In this document: positions 27,961 through 41,042 of the stretch, in pieces
Position numbering within the stretch: position 1 is the stretch's first letter
Layout: each line of letters opens with the position of its first letter
NCBI RefSeq assembly: GCF_000278255.1
Contig: NZ_JH725083.1
Location: 1 to 64,000 of the forward strand
Source of the DNA: Bartonella melophagi K-2C
Lineage (GTDB): Bacteria; Pseudomonadota; Alphaproteobacteria; Rhizobiales; Rhizobiaceae
DNA: 64,000 bases
Direction of reading: 5' to 3'
The notes under the pieces: model-generated
The model's input: the letters and a program-made list of their open reading frames with translations, nothing else
Database searches by the model: none
What the model was told of the DNA's origin: nothing
Made by a program: the position numbers and the translations under genes

Positions 27961-30588
27961 TTAATTGAGCATACGATTAATGATATCTGCTACATCACTT
28001 GATAATTTAGGTGCTGCTGCAATTGTTTTTAATGCAGCTTCAAGTTTTTGCTGCCGAATGGGTTCCCATTGTCGCCAGGAGCGCATAATTGTTAATAATC
28101 TCGAAGAAAGCTGTGGATTCTTTTTATCGATTTCTAAAATGATTTGGCAAAGGAAATGATAAGCTTCTCCATCAACTCTATTGAAACCTGTTTGGTTTCC
28201 CGCTGCAAAGGCACCAATCAGGGCACGAACTCGATTAGGATTATCCTGTGAAAAGAGCGGATGTTTCATGAGTTTTTGAACTTGACTAAGTGTTGCCTCT
28301 CCAGAAACCATTGCTTGAATAGAAAACCATTTATCCATAACCAAAGGATCGTGACGATATCGGTTTTCAAAATCATTTAAGGTGTCTTGTGCTTGTTTAC
28401 TTTCATTAAAGCGTTGCACTAAAATCGTTATGCTGGCCATGCGGTCAGTCATGTTATCAGCCATTGCATATTGTGTGGCAGCACGGTCTGGTTTGTTTTC
28501 TACAATAGAAAGATAGTCTAATATAATATTGCGTAATGCTCGTTTTCCAATTTGTGCAGTGTTTGGTGAATAGGGCTCTTTTATCTCCATCTGCATGTAG
28601 ATTTTTGTTAAGAGTTCTTGATGAGTATGTGCGATAGAAGCTAAAAATTGATTACGCACGTGATGAATACGATCTGGATCGACATTTTCAGCAAGTGTGC
28701 GAGCAAGTTCAACTTCGCTAGGTAAGCTTAAACAAAATGCACGAAATTCAGGTTCAAGATTTTCATCTTTAACGATAATTTCGATGAGTTCTAGAAAATT
28801 AGAGGGCATGCCACTCTTTTCTAGTGTTTTATCTTTAATTACTTGAATAAGGGCTTGCGTTATCAGATGGTTGAGTGACTGCCAGCGATTAATTTGATTA
28901 CTATCGTTTTTAGCAAGAAAGATCAGTTCATTTTCATTGAATGGGGTTTGTAAAGTAATAGGGGCAGAAAAATTTCTGAGAAGTGATAAAACAGGTTTTT
29001 CACGCAATCCTTTTAATGTAAAGGTCTGAGTTTCTTGAGATAGCATCATAACATCTGCTTGAATATTTGCATCAGATTCATAAGTTAACGCTTCTCCCTT
29101 ATGGCCCAGTAAGCCAAAGGCGATAGGAATGAACATAGGTTTTTTTTCATTTTGTTGTGGTGTTGCTGGAATATGTTGTTTTGCATGAATCGTTAAAACG
29201 CCATCGTTATAATGACTATCGATTTTTACATTAGGCGTACCCGCTTGCTCATACCACAACATAAATTGTGAAAAATCTCTACCAGAGACTTCAGCAAAAC
29301 AAGCGATAAAATCCTCAATGGTAGATGCTTGTCCATCATGGCGTTGAAAATAGAGATCCATACCTTTACGAAACAGAGTAGAGCCTAAAATAGTGTGCAC
29401 CATGCGGACCACTTCTGCTCCTTTTTCATAGATAGTCGTAGTATAAAAATTGTTGATTTGACTATATTGACGAGGTCGTACAGGATGAGCCAGTGGACTA
29501 GCATCTTCAGAAAATTGTGTAGCTTTCAAAGTTTTCATATTTTCAATTCGCTGTAGACTGCGTACATTTTGATCTGCAGAAAATTCCTGATCGCGATAAA
29601 CAGTTAATCCTTCTTTTAAACAGAGCTGGAACCAATCACGGCACGTAATACGATTTCCCGTCCAATTGTGGAAATATTCATGTGCAATAACACGTTCAAC
29701 ATTTCGGTAATCATGGTCGGTTGCTGTTTCATGGTCTGCAAGGACATATTTATCATTAAAAATGTTTAATCCTTTATTTTCCATTGCACCCATATTGAAA
29801 TCTGATACAGCAACAATATTGAAAACATCAAGATCATATTCGCGTCCAAAGCACTGTTCATCCCAACGCATGGAGCGCTTGAGTGCATCCATCGCATAGA
29901 TTGCTCGTTTTGTTTTTCCTTTTTCTACATAGATGCCAAGTTTGACACGCCGTCCAGATTCAGTGGTAAAATGATCTTCTAACTTATCAAGATCTCCACC
30001 AACTAGAGCAAAGAGGTAGGATGGTTTCGGATAAGGGTCTTCCCAAATAGCAAAGTGACGATTGTTATCAAGGGTTCCTGTTTCAACAAGGTTACCATTA
30101 GAAAGCAAGATAGGAATTGTGTGAGAGTCTGCTTCAATTCTTACTGTATAAGTGGAAAGAACATCTGGGCGGTCATAAAAATAAGTAATACGACGAAAAC
30201 CTTCCGCTTCACACTGTGTGCAATAAACACCGTTTGAAAGGTAAAGCCCCATGAGTTTGCGGTTATTTTCAGGGTTTAATTCTGTAACCAATTGCAATGT
30301 AAAAGGAGAAGTAGGTGGAGATGTAATTTCCAGATATGAAGTGGTGCTTTTGTAAGCATTATCGGCTAATTTTTCACCATTTATAGCAACAGAAATTAAT
30401 GTAAGTTCATCACCAGAAAGTACTAAAGGTGTTAATTTTTTTATATTTTCACGAGGCTCAATCAGTAATGTTGCTATAACACGAGTTTTTGTTGGTTCCA
30501 AGCAAAAATCAAGCTGTGTTTTGGGTATAGCGTAAGGTGTGGGCTGATAATCTTCCAAACGATAAGTGGGAATAGTTGGTTGTTTCAT
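27961..30588 (-). CDS. pepN: Aminopeptidase N (M1 zinc metallopeptidase)
   Basis: This 875-residue enzyme removes N-terminal residues from peptides in the cytoplasm. It carries the GAMEN exopeptidase motif (DFNMGAMENKGLNIF) and the zinc motif HEYFHNWTGNR (HEXXH), with the third ligand Glu in LKEGLTVYRDQEF. The C-terminal half is the helical domain of the proteobacterial PepN type. I chose ATG 30588, which follows AAGGA (AAGGAAAAAATT) and gives MKQPTIPTYRLEDYQP; the frame stays open 23 codons upstream to 30657, but that extension is not conserved in type. The uracil-DNA glycosylase gene lies upstream in the same direction. Confidence 0.95.
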   Translation of the reverse strand: MKQPTIPTYRLEDYQPTPYAIPKTQLDFCLEPTKTRVIATLLIEPRENIKKLTPLVLSGDELTLISVAINGEKLADNAYKSTTSYLEITSPPTSPFTLQLVTELNPENNRKLMGLYLSNGVYCTQCEAEGFRRITYFYDRPDVLSTYTVRIEADSHTIPILLSNGNLVETGTLDNNRHFAIWEDPYPKPSYLFALVGGDLDKLEDHFTTESGRRVKLGIYVEKGKTKRAIYAMDALKRSMRWDEQCFGREYDLDVFNIVAVSDFNMGAMENKGLNIFNDKYVLADHETATDHDYRNVERVIAHEYFHNWTGNRITCRDWFQLCLKEGLTVYRDQEFSADQNVRSLQRIENMKTLKATQFSEDASPLAHPVRPRQYSQINNFYTTTIYEKGAEVVRMVHTILGSTLFRKGMDLYFQRHDGQASTIEDFIACFAEVSGRDFSQFMLWYEQAGTPNVKIDSHYNDGVLTIHAKQHIPATPQQNEKKPMFIPIAFGLLGHKGEALTYESDANIQADVMMLSQETQTFTLKGLREKPVLSLLRNFSAPITLQTPFNENELIFLAKNDSNQINRWQSLNHLITQALIQVIKDKTLEKSGMPSNFLELIEIIVKDENLEPEFRAFCLSLPSEVELARTLAENVDPDRIHHVRNQFLASIAHTHQELLTKIYMQMEIKEPYSPNTAQIGKRALRNIILDYLSIVENKPDRAATQYAMADNMTDRMASITILVQRFNESKQAQDTLNDFENRYRHDPLVMDKWFSIQAMVSGEATLSQVQKLMKHPLFSQDNPNRVRALIGAFAAGNQTGFNRVDGEAYHFLCQIILEIDKKNPQLSSRLLTIMRSWRQWEPIRQQKLEAALKTIAAAPKLSSDVADIINRMLN

Positions 30589-30661
30589 AATTTTTTCCTT
30601 ATTGTATTTGGGAGTATGAGTAATTAAGCGTTTATATTTTAAAAGAAGGAAGATCAATGAG

Positions 30662-31492
30662 TTATAAAAGATTATTGAGACGGTCTTTTACTTCTAGAAA
30701 ATCCATCCATGTAAGCTTTTTTTGACTAGGGGTTCGTAGAAGATAAGCAGGATGAAAAGTTGGCATGACAGGTATTTTAACGTTATTTGTGCTTTCATAG
30801 ATATGCCATTTTCCCCTTATGCGGATAATTCCACCTTGAGTCCCTGTAAGAAATTGTGCAGCAGTTCCTCCTAATGCAATAAGAACACGAGGATTAGCTA
30901 GCTCAATTTGCCGCTCAATAAAGGGGCGACATAATACAACTTCTCTTGGTGTTGGTGTGCGATTTCCGGGTGGACGCCATGGAATAGTGTTTGCTATATA
31001 AACATTTTTTCTTGTTAGACCAATAGATGCCAATATTTTGTTAAGTAGCATTCCTGCTTTTCCAACAAAGGGAATTCCTTGTATATCTTCGTCTCGCCCT
31101 GGCGCTTCTCCTATAAGCATAAGTGGACTTCCTGCTGTTCCAGCTGAAAAACAGGTGTTTTTAGCTGTCAATTTTAATGAGCAACCATTAAAAGCGAGGA
31201 GGGCAGATTTTAATTCGTCAAGTGTATGGGCATTTTTTGCCATCTCTATGGCTGAGAGCGTGTCATGTATTTTATTGTCAAGGTTATGCGGTAGTTTGTT
31301 ATGCAGTGTTATGGGTTGTGAAGTTTGTTCATGATGGATAATGTCAACTGCTTGTTTTGATTTTTGCTCTAAAATAGCAGATTGGCTAAAACGGTCAATT
31401 GACGTATCATTAAGCGCAGCATCTACTCCACTTTCTTTATAAAAGCTTAATAGTTCTTCATATGAGATTAAACATTGAGTTTGTTCTGACAT
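30662..31492 (-). CDS. Uracil-DNA glycosylase (family 4-like)
   Basis: This 276-residue enzyme removes uracil from DNA. The uracil-DNA glycosylase fold appears in order: MLIGEAPGRDEDIQGIPFVGKAG (motif A, with the water-activating region), YIANTIPWRPPGNRTPTPREV, LCRPFIERQIELANPRVLIALGG, and MPTFHPAYLLR (motif B). This is the type annotated as family 4 in alphaproteobacteria. The first 85 residues are a poorly conserved extension. Cys residues at NGCSLKL, NTCF and LCRPF may bind an Fe-S cluster, though the usual N-terminal CxxC is not seen. It lies 73 bases before pepN on the same strand. Confidence 0.88.
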   Translation of the reverse strand: MSEQTQCLISYEELLSFYKESGVDAALNDTSIDRFSQSAILEQKSKQAVDIIHHEQTSQPITLHNKLPHNLDNKIHDTLSAIEMAKNAHTLDELKSALLAFNGCSLKLTAKNTCFSAGTAGSPLMLIGEAPGRDEDIQGIPFVGKAGMLLNKILASIGLTRKNVYIANTIPWRPPGNRTPTPREVVLCRPFIERQIELANPRVLIALGGTAAQFLTGTQGGIIRIRGKWHIYESTNNVKIPVMPTFHPAYLLRTPSQKKLTWMDFLEVKDRLNNLL

Positions 31493-31923
31493 TTCGCTTT
31501 TTTACTTGTAACCAATCCATTAATGGATAAACCAAGCAGAATTATTCTTCAAGCTTTATAATGTATTTTATTACGAATGAAGGTATAGTAATATTGTTTG
31601 ATGATTTCTTAGAAACTGGCCTTAATAAAATTATAAGATTCAATAATTGAAGTTCATAGTTTTTCTTCGGTATGTAAATGACTGAAACTTTTATCTGTGA
31701 TCCTATTGATACACAGGTTTTCTGTATGATTTATGCGATGTGCAATAAGGGTATTTTATATTTTGTATTTGCTAAAAGTGCGTGATGGATCATTTCAATG
31801 TATTTATGCGTTTTAATATCATGCGATTACTCTAAAACCAGTTATTTTATTCCATTATAGGTAAGTCTCACGTGATATAAAAGGATAACAATTTTTAAAA
31901 GAAAATGGAATGGTGTTAAAATT
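31493..31923. other. 431-base non-coding gap
   Basis: I see no gene, no RNA and no clear hairpin here. It separates the end of the thiamine operon (thiD) from the start of the glycosylase gene, both on the minus strand, so the promoter of the latter should lie at the left side. Confidence 0.55.
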
Positions 31924-32682
31924 TTAATGCTCTGTTTGAGAGTGCTTTAAAAGCAATGTATAAAGGTATTCTTTTGATTTTTTTACGGCTGTCGTTATAG
32001 ATTTGTTGAATACCAAATGTGCAGTAATGGCGCTTGAAAGGATGCAACCTGTTCCACGCATTTCTCCTTTTAAACGTGGGGCAGAAATATTTATTGCTTG
32101 GGTTTTATCAATTAAAATGTCGGTAGCAAAAGCGCCATCCGCGTGTCCACCTTTTATCAATATATAGCGTGGACCAAATGAAAGAAGTTTTTTGGCTTGT
32201 TGTATTGCCTCTTCACAATTAGAAGCTAATGGACTTTGGCTAAGAAGAGCTAGTTCTTCCATATTAGGTGTTAAAAGTTCAATGTAAGGAAGCAGTTTAT
32301 TAAGCATAATTTCTGTAGTTTTTTCTGTTGTAAGTTTTCCTCCTGATGAGGCAATAAGAACAGGATCAAAAACAACTGGAATATGGGAGTAGTCTTCTAA
32401 TACATTGCAGATTTCCACTATAATTTCTTGAGTGCCTGTCATCCCAATTTTGATTGCACTTATAGGATTAGCTTTTAGGGCTACTCGCATTTGTGCGCCA
32501 ACAAATTCTCCACTCATGGGTACAATTTTGGCAACGTGGTTGTCATCTTGCACATTAACACAGGTGATTGCTAAATTTGCTTTTGTTTGAAAATATGCAG
32601 CTGTCTCTATATCGCGAACAATGCCAGCACCACCTGTTGGATCAGTACCAGCAACAATAAGAATAGAAGGAATTAACGCCAT
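31924..32682 (-). CDS. thiD: Hydroxymethylpyrimidine/phosphomethylpyrimidine kinase
   Basis: This 252-residue kinase phosphorylates HMP twice to give HMP-PP for thiamine synthesis. The ribokinase-type fold shows VAGTDPTGGAGIVRDIET at the N-terminus, LTPNMEELALLS in the middle and the catalytic Asp region RLKGEMRGTGCILSSAITA near the end. I chose ATG 32682, which overlaps the thiE stop by ten bases; an upstream frame to 32703 is open but gives an atypical leader. It is the last gene of the thi operon. Confidence 0.92.
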   Translation of the reverse strand: MALIPSILIVAGTDPTGGAGIVRDIETAAYFQTKANLAITCVNVQDDNHVAKIVPMSGEFVGAQMRVALKANPISAIKIGMTGTQEIIVEICNVLEDYSHIPVVFDPVLIASSGGKLTTEKTTEIMLNKLLPYIELLTPNMEELALLSQSPLASNCEEAIQQAKKLLSFGPRYILIKGGHADGAFATDILIDKTQAINISAPRLKGEMRGTGCILSSAITAHLVFNKSITTAVKKSKEYLYTLLLKHSQTEH

Positions 32683-33278
32683 TTTTGAGTTACCTTCATC
32701 CACTGTTGGGCGCGCTCTTCTGGTTTTTTATGTAAAATAATATCGGTTACAACAGCAGCGCTATTAGCCCCTGCTTCCAAAATGTCAATTGCGCGTTCTG
32801 GTGTTAAACCACCAATGCCAACTAAAGGCAAAGCTCCAATCCGTTTTTTCCATTGTTTGATTTTTTCTAATCCTTGTGGAGCCCATTTCATTTTTTTTAA
32901 GATTGTAGGATAAATTGGACCAAGTGCAATATATTCAGGAGAAACAGACATACTAATATCTAATTCATGTTCATCATGAGTGCTGAGACCAAATTTGATA
33001 CCATTTTTACGGATTGCAGGAATGTCAGCGTTGCATAAATCTTCTTGTCCAAGATGAATAAAATCGCATTTTTCATCGATTGCTATTTTCCAATAATCAT
33101 TAATGACTAATTGTGCTCCAAATTTATCGCATATATTTTTTGCTCGTTTTATATGGTGATTTATTATTTCTACATTTTTGTTTTTCATACGTAATTGTAT
33201 CAATTTGATCCCGAGAGGAACAAAGCGTTCAACCCAATCGGCATTGTCAACGATGAGATAAAACGGATCAAGTTTCAT
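32673..33278 (-). CDS. thiE: Thiamine-phosphate synthase
   Basis: This 201-residue enzyme joins HMP-PP and thiazole phosphate to make thiamine phosphate. Family signs are [10 protein letters not shown] (usually IQLR-K), [36 protein letters not shown] and [22 protein letters not shown]. It is slightly short at both ends but keeps the TIM-barrel blocks. The start overlaps the thiG stop by four bases. Confidence 0.9.
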   Translation of the reverse strand: MKLDPFYLIVDNADWVERFVPLGIKLIQLRMKNKNVEIINHHIKRAKNICDKFGAQLVINDYWKIAIDEKCDFIHLGQEDLCNADIPAIRKNGIKFGLSTHDEHELDISMSVSPEYIALGPIYPTILKKMKWAPQGLEKIKQWKKRIGALPLVGIGGLTPERAIDILEAGANSAAVVTDIILHKKPEERAQQWMKVTQKWR

Positions 33279-34048
33279 GAAAATACTGCTTGTCCAATAA
33301 CTGGTGTTGAAGGCACAGCTGCATTGCGTGCTTCAAGGATTCCTGCTTTGTAACCCATACGTCCTGCTTTAATAGCTTGAGAAAATGCTTCAGCCATTAA
33401 TACAGGGTCACCTGCTTTGGCAACAGCGGTGTTGAGCAATACTGCATCATAGCCAAGTTCCATGGCAATAGCGGCGTGCGATGGTCGTCCAATGCCAGCA
33501 TCAATAACAAGAGTAAGATCAGGCAAGTAAGCACGGATAGAACGCAATCCATCAGTGTTACAGGGGCCTTTTGCAGATCCAATAGGAGCACACCAAGGCA
33601 TAATGACACGGCAGCCAACTTCTAAGAGTTTTTCAGCTACAATGAGATCATCTGTTGTATAGGCAAAAATTTGAAACCCTTCATTGTTTAGAATTTTTGC
33701 TGCTTCAACTAAGGCAAAAACGTTTGGCTGTAATGTATCTGAATTGCCTATAACTTCGAGTTTAATCCAAGGTGTTTTGAAGAGATCTCGTGCTAATTGG
33801 GCTGTGGTAACAGCTTCTTTAACAGTGTAACAGCCAGCAGTATTAGGAAGTATTGTTACGTTAAGTTCTTTTAGAAATTGCCAAAATTGTCCGCCTTGTT
33901 TTCCGCCTGCAGTTTCTCGACGTAATGAAACTGTCACAATTTCTGTGTTAGATTTACGAATGGCTTCACGAAGAATTGTTGGTGAAGGATATTGAGCTGT
34001 TCCCAATAAAAGGCGGGAAGAAAACTGAGAGCCATAAAAATTCAACAT
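33275..34048 (-). CDS. thiG: Thiazole synthase
   Basis: This 257-residue TIM-barrel enzyme makes the thiazole ring from DXP, dehydroglycine and ThiS thiocarboxylate. It shows [13 protein letters not shown] at the start, the [23 protein letters not shown] block, the Schiff-base Lys in WIKLEVIGN, and [31 protein letters not shown] with phosphate-binding loops. It directly follows its sulfur carrier thiS (four-base gap). Confidence 0.95.
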   Translation of the reverse strand: MLNFYGSQFSSRLLLGTAQYPSPTILREAIRKSNTEIVTVSLRRETAGGKQGGQFWQFLKELNVTILPNTAGCYTVKEAVTTAQLARDLFKTPWIKLEVIGNSDTLQPNVFALVEAAKILNNEGFQIFAYTTDDLIVAEKLLEVGCRVIMPWCAPIGSAKGPCNTDGLRSIRAYLPDLTLVIDAGIGRPSHAAIAMELGYDAVLLNTAVAKAGDPVLMAEAFSQAIKAGRMGYKAGILEARNAAVPSTPVIGQAVFS

Positions 34049-34052
34049 AGTT

Positions 34053-34250
34053 TCAACCTCCTTGCATTGGACTTAGAATTTCAATTCTATCTCCTTCATG
34101 CAAAACAAATTGATTTCGTGCATCTGCAGGAACAACTTCAGAATTTACAGCAGTTGCTAGCCAATTTCCTTCATAACCTAATTCTTCAAGAAGTAAATTG
34201 AGATAAGTTACTTCTGTTTGGAGCATTTGACCATTGACAAATATTTGCAT
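34053..34250 (-). CDS. thiS: Sulfur-carrier protein ThiS
   Basis: This 65-residue ubiquitin-like protein carries sulfur as a C-terminal thiocarboxylate for ThiG. It ends in SPMQGG, so the required GG tail is present, and [21 protein letters not shown] is the usual core. It lies between thiO and thiG with gaps of three and four bases. No thiF gene is seen in this operon, so the adenylyltransferase must be elsewhere or replaced. Confidence 0.93.
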   Translation of the reverse strand: MQIFVNGQMLQTEVTYLNLLLEELGYEGNWLATAVNSEVVPADARNQFVLHEGDRIEILSPMQGG

Positions 34251-34253
34251 GCT

Positions 34254-37952
<3,699 letters not shown>

Positions 37953-37985
37953 AAAAAAACTGGCAGTTTAAACTGCCAGTTTTTA
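37953..37985. terminator. Strong bidirectional rho-independent terminator
   Basis: A perfect palindrome made of AACTGGCAGTTT and AAACTGCCAGTT is flanked by A-runs on the left and T-runs on the right, so it works as a terminator in both directions. It lies 21 bases after the porin stop and ends that gene's transcript. Confidence 0.9.
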
Positions 37986-38005
37986 AGAGCGTAATTCTTA
38001 AAATG

Positions 38006-39199
38006 CTAGAATGAGCGCTGGAAGCGAATCATACCTTGCAAAGCATTTTTTCCATTTAAAGCAGCTGTATAATTTCTTTCAGAATTTTTATCAGAGAAAC
38101 TGCGATTGTCATTCCAAGAAACATAAGTTAATTCAGGTGTAATAGTGAAACCTGGAACCAATGTGTATGCAATATTAACAGAGGTTGAGAAAGTTTTTGC
38201 AGCACTGTAAGAAATCTGAGCATTTAGATTTGCTTTTGGTGTAATCTTATAGGTTGCACCAGTCCAAGCAGCCCATTTACCACCCCAGTTTGCATAAATT
38301 GTGGTGTTTTCTCGTGATAACATATAGTCATCACTTTTGGTGTAATAATCAAGGTTGTTTTTATAACCACCCATAGCCCAGAGGCTTAAGTAGTCATTAA
38401 CATTGAAGTTAACACGCATTTTACCCGCCCATTTTTTATAGTAAGCGTCATAAGCGGCAACTGTTGACACACCTCCCCATTCTTGGAAAAATTTCATACC
38501 CAAAAGAATATTTGGAGTGTAACCTTTTATGCTTTTACTTGGAAGGTCAACAACATTGGTAATTGCACCATCTTTATCAATGTAGTAGTAATCATTTCCA
38601 GAAGGGCCTGAAACATTACCTGACTCAGCTCCGATAATAGCAGAAAAGCCAGTGTTGCTATTGAAAGTATAAGAAATAACATTGGTACGCGTATTTCCTG
38701 CTGGTGCTACAAGGTCATCATTGATGACATTACCATAAGAACCAGTCCAGTGATTGAAAATTGTGTCATCAAGACCTACACGAAAACCACCAAGCTCAAT
38801 ATAAGCAGAACGAAGCTCTCCACCACTTTTATCTTTTCCACTGTTCCATTCTGAACGGATTTCTGCATGTGAACGAAGTGTTCCTAATTCGGTTTCAGAA
38901 GCAGTTTGAAAGATAAGAGTCAAGCGTGAGGCTACGCGATAGGTTTTTTGATCATTGTTTAAATCAGCATTAGTTTTTGCGCCGATCTTATCACCACTTT
39001 TGAAGTCAGCACGGACATAACCTGATAAACGAATGCATGTCTCTGTTCCAGGAATATAGAAATATCCTGGACCATACGCATCACAAACACGAACATATTC
39101 TATAGGCTTTGATTGTGCAGTAACTGTTGAATTAGCTTGTACACTAGAAATTTCTGCAAGAACTACCGCAGAGCCTAAAAGAAGAGCTTTAGTATTCAT
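38006..39199 (-). CDS. omp43: Outer-membrane porin (Omp43/Omp2b family)
   Basis: This 397-residue porin forms a 16-strand-type barrel for passage of small solutes. It has a signal peptide (cleavage near VQA|NS, about residue 22), then the alphaproteobacterial porin_2 signature IEYVRVCDAYGPGYFYIPGTETCIRLSGYVRAD with two Cys, a chain of amphipathic strands (YIELGGFRVGLDDTIFNHWTG is the constriction-side block) and a C-terminal aromatic residue (RFQRSF). ATG 39199 has GGAGA upstream; the frame open to 39241 adds 14 residues before the signal peptide. Omp43 of B. henselae binds endothelial cells. The symbol is given by family resemblance. Confidence 0.85.
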   Translation of the reverse strand: MNTKALLLGSAVVLAEISSVQANSTVTAQSKPIEYVRVCDAYGPGYFYIPGTETCIRLSGYVRADFKSGDKIGAKTNADLNNDQKTYRVASRLTLIFQTASETELGTLRSHAEIRSEWNSGKDKSGGELRSAYIELGGFRVGLDDTIFNHWTGSYGNVINDDLVAPAGNTRTNVISYTFNSNTGFSAIIGAESGNVSGPSGNDYYYIDKDGAITNVVDLPSKSIKGYTPNILLGMKFFQEWGGVSTVAAYDAYYKKWAGKMRVNFNVNDYLSLWAMGGYKNNLDYYTKSDDYMLSRENTTIYANWGGKWAAWTGATYKITPKANLNAQISYSAAKTFSTSVNIAYTLVPGFTITPELTYVSWNDNRSFSDKNSERNYTAALNGKNALQGMIRFQRSF

Positions 39200-39528
39200 A
39201 ATTAATCTCCGATTGAAGTTTAGTTTTAAGGGTAAAATCATGCAGTTTTTGAATTGATTAAGATAACGATATCAAAAGAGATTCGACCCCCTCATCAACT
39301 ACACATATTAGTCTTTGCTCGATATACATAATACGAAATGGTTTTATTAAAAGTTATCCATGTATTATTTAGGTTATTGTGACAAAAATGTTACAATATG
39401 TCTCCTGAGTGTTTATTTGTTAATTTTTCGTTTTAAATAAGATGCAGAAAAAAACAAAATTTTAGATTTTTTTAAAAAAATCGAAAATATCTTGAACTTT
39501 TTGTCGATACCGTTTATGCACCGCTCTT
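39200..39528. other. Porin upstream region
   Basis: This 329-base, AT-rich region between the tRNA-Ser gene and the porin start must hold the porin promoter, with an apparently long leader. No clean -35/-10 pair stands out. The one distinct element is the interrupted palindrome at 39377-39396. Confidence 0.5.
39377..39396. promoter_or_regulatory. Interrupted palindrome upstream of the porin gene
   Basis: TTGTGACAAAAATGTTACAA has 7-base arms (TTGTGAC and GTTACAA, one mismatch) around a six-base centre, about 180 bases before the porin start. The size and spacing fit a dimeric regulator's site. No regulator can be assigned from the sequence. Confidence 0.35.
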
Positions 39529-39619
39529 GGAGAGGTGGCCGAGTGGTCGAAGGCGCTCCCCTGCTAAGGGAGTAGGGCTCAAAAGGCTCTCGAGAGTTCG
39601 AATCTCTTCCTCTCCGCCA
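39529..39619 (+). tRNA. tRNA-Ser (anticodon GCT)
   Basis: The 91 bases fold as a type II tRNA: acceptor GGAGAGG/CCTCTCC, D arm GGCCGAGTGGTCGAAGGC, anticodon stem CTCCC/GGGAG with loop CTGCTAA (anticodon GCT at 39563-39565, reading AGC/AGT), a long variable arm (TAGGGCTC, AAAAG, GCTC), T loop GTTCGAATC and the discriminator G plus CCA encoded in the gene. Confidence 0.97.
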
Positions 39620-39625
39620 GATTCT

Positions 39626-39636
39626 AATAAAATCAA
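39626..39636 (+). repeat. AATAAAATCAA motif next to tRNA-Ser, shared with the first scar
   Basis: AATAAAATCAA begins six bases after the CCA end of the tRNA. The same 11 bases occur at 1411-1421 and 1476-1486, again just after a tRNA 3' end in the second case. It is probably part of an attachment core or flank used by related integrases. Confidence 0.5.
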
Positions 39637-39690
39637 AGAGTTATATAGAAGCTAGGGATTTTTGATTCTGTTAACTTATTTGTTGCTATC

Positions 39691-39840
39691 CTAGTCTTTT
39701 TGAGATTTTTTGATTACTTCTATTGTAAATTGTTTTCCACCAGTTACCTTAGGTTTAGATGAAGTGATTGCCATAATATTCTCAATTTAGCCAAAAAGTG
39801 CTTTCATTTGTGAAATGGTAGCTTTTGCATTAGTTTACGC
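39691..39840 (-). pseudogene. Degraded integrase C-terminus beside tRNA-Ser
   Basis: On the minus strand this reads NAKATISQMKALFG, a stop where Trp is usual, then IENIMA and, towards the end, TIEVIKKSQKD and a stop at 39691-39693. This is the last part of a tyrosine recombinase (compare A-T-x-x-Q-x-K-A-x-F-G-W-x-E-N-x-M-A) with internal stops and a lost catalytic Tyr region. The DNA is visibly related to 1547-1590 at the first scar. It lies 54 bases past the shared AATAAAATCAA motif, as expected for an element once inserted at the tRNA. Confidence 0.6.
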
Positions 39841-40247
39841 AGTATTATTCATTTTCGTCATCTCATATGCTGATTTTTGATATTTGCTTAAGGTAGGCTT
39901 TATAAAATAATTTACAAAAGTTTTGCATAATCACTTTTGTGCCTTTTCCAATAATAAAGGCCTTGTGTTAATTGGGATGACTTTAAATATTATAACTTAT
40001 CCATGCCAAATTGACGAAATAGCTGTTTGAGATTAGCTCTTTTTTATTTTTATCAATTTTTATTGTAAAATATTACTCTTTTAAAGCAAGTGTGGTGTTT
40101 TTTTTAAAGATAAGTTGAAAGCTTTATATTTCTAAGTTTATTATAAAGCTTAAGCCATTAAAATATAAAAAAAACAATATATTATGGGATTTGTGCTTTA
40201 ATTTTTCCATTTAATAAAATATATCAGAAAAATACACTATTTCGTGT
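39841..40247. other. Non-coding remainder of the second scar
   Basis: This AT-rich stretch has no intact gene. On the minus strand short open pieces precede the integrase remnant (for example RQFGMDKL, then YLKSSQLTQGLYYWK), which may be further decayed parts of the same element, but I cannot align them with confidence. Confidence 0.45.
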
Positions 40248-41042
40248 TTATAAGCAAGTTGCTGTCTGTGGTAATATAAAAGGGGTATCTGCTTTAGGTA
40301 ATGTAGAAACGCTTAAAGGACAGTGATAAACATCGCGCAAATTTTGCGTTGTTAAAACGGAGGAAATGTTTCCTTCACAATAAATTTTTCCCTGACTGAA
40401 CAATATCATTTTATCTGCATAGCAGGCAGCCAAATTAAGATCATGCAGGACAGCGAGAACACCACCACCACAACGAGCAAAATTTTGAGCAATATTCATA
40501 ACAATGAGCTGATGTTGGATATCAAGGTTGGCAATAGGCTCATCTAATATTAGCCAACGAGGGATTTTGTTATAAACAGGTGTCCATACTTGGCAAAGTA
40601 CACGGGCAAGTTGTACTCTAGCTTGTTCTCCACCTGATAATTCATGATAATATCGGTCACTATGGTTAGCTAAACCAACACGCTCTAGAGCTTTTTTAGG
40701 CAAAATTTTCAATTCTGTTTTTGTTATATTACGTTGGTGAATAGAAAGGCCGAGTTTTACCACTTCATGAACTAAGAATGGAAAAGCTAGTGTTGTTGAT
40801 TGCGGTAGAACTGCACGCATCATTGCCATTTTACAAGTTTTTGTCTTGGTAATGTCATGACCATTCAATGTCATTTTTCCTCTGTAGGAAATCTCTCCAC
40901 TCAATGCTTTAATGAAAGTACTTTTTCCAGATCCATTTGGACCAATAATGACAGTGAAAGTACCACTTTTAATTTGAAGATTAATGTGATCGATAATGTA
41001 TATTTTTCTGCGTTGAATGCAAAGATTAATTGCCTCAATCAT
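40248..41042 (-). CDS. hmuV: Hemin ABC transporter ATP-binding protein
   Basis: This 264-residue ATPase powers heme import from the periplasm. It has Walker A GPNGSGKST, a Q-loop (LPQSTTLAF), signature LSGGEQARVQLARVL, Walker B WLILDEPIANLD and the switch His in AVLHDLN. I chose ATG 41042, which overlaps the hutC stop as ATGA; the frame open to 41078 would overlap more and adds 12 atypical residues. It is the last gene of the hut operon. Confidence 0.93.
   Translation of the reverse strand: MIEAINLCIQRRKIYIIDHINLQIKSGTFTVIIGPNGSGKSTFIKALSGEISYRGKMTLNGHDITKTKTCKMAMMRAVLPQSTTLAFPFLVHEVVKLGLSIHQRNITKTELKILPKKALERVGLANHSDRYYHELSGGEQARVQLARVLCQVWTPVYNKIPRWLILDEPIANLDIQHQLIVMNIAQNFARCGGGVLAVLHDLNLAACYADKMILFSQGKIYCEGNISSVLTTQNLRDVYHCPLSVSTLPKADTPFILPQTATCL

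Noticed and set aside
39529-39619. CRISPR-like or tmRNA reading of the structured region
   Set aside because: It folds fully as tRNA-Ser with a long variable arm; no spacer-repeat pattern exists anywhere in the window.
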